Below, piece after piece: positions 62,843 to 64,000 of a stretch of DNA of 64,000 bases. The stretch lies in contig NZ_LUTP01000009.1 of assembly GCF_002111585.1 (NCBI RefSeq), forward strand, positions 46,421 to 110,420, in the 5' to 3' direction. Made by a program: the position numbers and the translations under genes. This stretch comes from Lonsdalea iberica (GTDB taxonomy: Bacteria > Pseudomonadota > Gammaproteobacteria > Enterobacterales > Enterobacteriaceae). A model generated the notes under the pieces. It saw only the letters and a program-made list of their open reading frames with translations, ran no database searches and was not told the DNA's origin. Position 1 is the first letter of the stretch, and the number at the start of each line of letters is the position of its first letter.

Positions 62843-64000
62843 TCAGTGCGGTTGCGCGTCGCGATCATTGTTAATGATGTTGTCTTCCAACCGGCAGGCC
62901 TCGTCGATAATGCGTTCGTAGAGAGCGATCGCAAACTCAGGGGCGAGCCATGATTCGCCGCGCGTTCCGCACACCGCTGTTTCACGGCCTCGACCCGACC
63001 CGGCTGCATCATCGGGATGTTGTGCGTACGTTTGTATGCGGCGACCTGTGCGCAGATATCAATACGCTGGGCGATGAGGTTGATAATGGCGTCGTCCAGC
63101 GTGTTGATTTGGACGCGGAAAGGCTCCAGTCCCTTAAGCGGGTCGTGTGGATGAGAGGCGTCGGTTTGGGTGTGGGATCCGCAGAGGCCATCCGCCAGGG
63201 CGAAAGCGCAGTCGGACAGGGCGCTCATGTGATATCCGCCTTCTTGTACGAAGCAAATCGGCACGTTAGCTGCGGCGAACCGCTCGCCTATCGCGTGGAA
63301 GATCTTGGGCGAAAGCCCCCAGATTCCATGAGGATCGCCGTCGATGATATCGAAGCCGACGCTGACGACCAGCGAGCGAGATCCCGCCGAGAGGGCGTCG
63401 TTGAGCACGTCGTCCAGCGCGGCCAGATAGGCGGATGCCATGGGCGGGGTCTCGAATCCGATATAACGATGCGCAGGATGGGCTGGCGCGATGGCGTGAC
63501 GATACGGAAAGGTCTTCTCGCTCACCGCATGCAGACTGTAAAAACGAATATCCGCATGATCCGACAGGACGTCGCTTGTGCCATTGCCGACGTGATGATC
63601 GATATCGATAACGCTGACTGGCCCGAGTCCTTCGTCGGCCAGCGTGCGTGCGGCGAGGGCCGCGTTGTTGAGATAACAGTAGCCGCCCAGAAAGTCTTTC
63701 CCGGCATGGTGGCCCGGTGGGCGGCAGAGCGCGTAAGTATAGTAGGCCTGACGTTGCGTCAGACCCCGCGCGGCAAGCAGGCTGACCACGGCTGAGGCCT
63801 CCGCCCGCGGATAACAGTCAGGGTCCAGTAGGGTATTCTGCACGATGTCCGGCGCGGCGTAGCTTTGCGCCATCGCCTGGGCATGGGCCGGATCCCGGGG
63901 CGGCTGGACGTGACGAAGTCCATTGAGGTAATGAGGATGATGGAGTCGCGGCAGTAAAGCCGTCAGCGTCGTTTTTGCCGCCTTCACTTCGTCCTGAGAC
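62843..64000 (-). CDS. Histone-deacetylase-like amidohydrolase fused to chorismate mutase (5' end outside window; frameshift in the last helix)
   Basis: No start is visible; the frame enters from the right edge. The HDAC/acetylpolyamine amidohydrolase domain carries all key motifs: RPPGHHAGKDFLGGYCYLNNAA (catalytic His pair), DIDHHVGNGT and GFDIIDGDPHG (zinc ligands), and QEGGYHMS (catalytic Tyr). A short linker leads to an AroQ chorismate mutase: FRVQINTLDDAIINLIAQR, AAYKRTHNIP, QPGRVEAVKQR, with the Arg/Lys positions of the active site. The last helix (LAPEFAIALYERIIDEACRLED) is in another frame ending TGA at 62843. One base is missing near 62948 (GGCTC for GGCCTC). As sequenced, the first frame runs on into the next gene. 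Confidence 0.75.

Noticed and set aside
62236..64000. A genuine three-domain HDAC-chorismate mutase-prephenate dehydratase fusion
   Set aside because: The correct end of the chorismate mutase lies in another frame with its own stop, followed by a good ribosome site and ATG for the next protein, so the continuous frame comes from a one-base indel.

Overview
The window looks like the chromosome of a plant-associated member of the Enterobacterales, most likely Pectobacteriaceae (Brenneria / Lonsdalea / Dickeya / Pectobacterium type). This rests on protein-level resemblance to E. coli, E. coli-like gene order (pyrD-zapC-rlmL-uup-pqiABC-rmf; aroH-ppsR-ppsA-RprA-ydiK-ydiJ-menI-sufABCDSE-ldtE-lpp-pykF), and the plant-glycoside (bgl) locus. 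No genus-specific marker was identified, so the genus is inference.

Layout. 1-4252 (minus): ssuEADCB, uptake and desulfonation of alkanesulfonates, with ssuB cut by the left edge. 4459-14782 (plus): core genes pyrD (CTP-sensing leader), zapC, rlmL, uup, pqiABC (pqiA frameshifted) and rmf. 14841-34813: the aroH to pykF backbone. Its regulatory sites are readable: a Cra site before ppsA, an RprA small RNA with an RcsB box, a Fur box before a small CxxC protein, an IscR type-2 site before suf, and a Cra site in the pykF promoter. 35372-44577 (plus): a beta-glucoside operon with two RAT/terminator switches, bglG, bglF, a frameshifted bglB, a GH78-like hydrolase, porin bglH and a secreted nucleoside hydrolase-like protein. 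44902-44978: tRNA-Val(GAC).

45-64 kb is accessory. It holds an orphan LuxR-type regulator; a second sulfonate/taurine/nitrate-type ABC importer without an oxygenase; a 1.7-kb AT-rich stretch with two tiny ribosome-site-preceded ORFs; a one-module C-A-T-TE nonribosomal peptide synthetase; a cyanide-insensitive-type bd oxidase with a DUF2474-like small subunit; and an epimerase / cupin / SDR cassette (SDR frameshifted).

The right edge holds the most novel item: a histone-deacetylase-like amidohydrolase fused to a chorismate mutase, followed by a BacA-like prephenate-processing protein lacking the prephenate dehydratase TRF signature, and then an MFS exporter. I read this as an undescribed chorismate/prephenate-derived small-molecule pathway.

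Four genes (pqiA, bglB, the SDR and the chorismate mutase domain) carry small indels at or beside short homopolymers. Either the assembly has residual indel errors or these genes are decaying; reads would decide.
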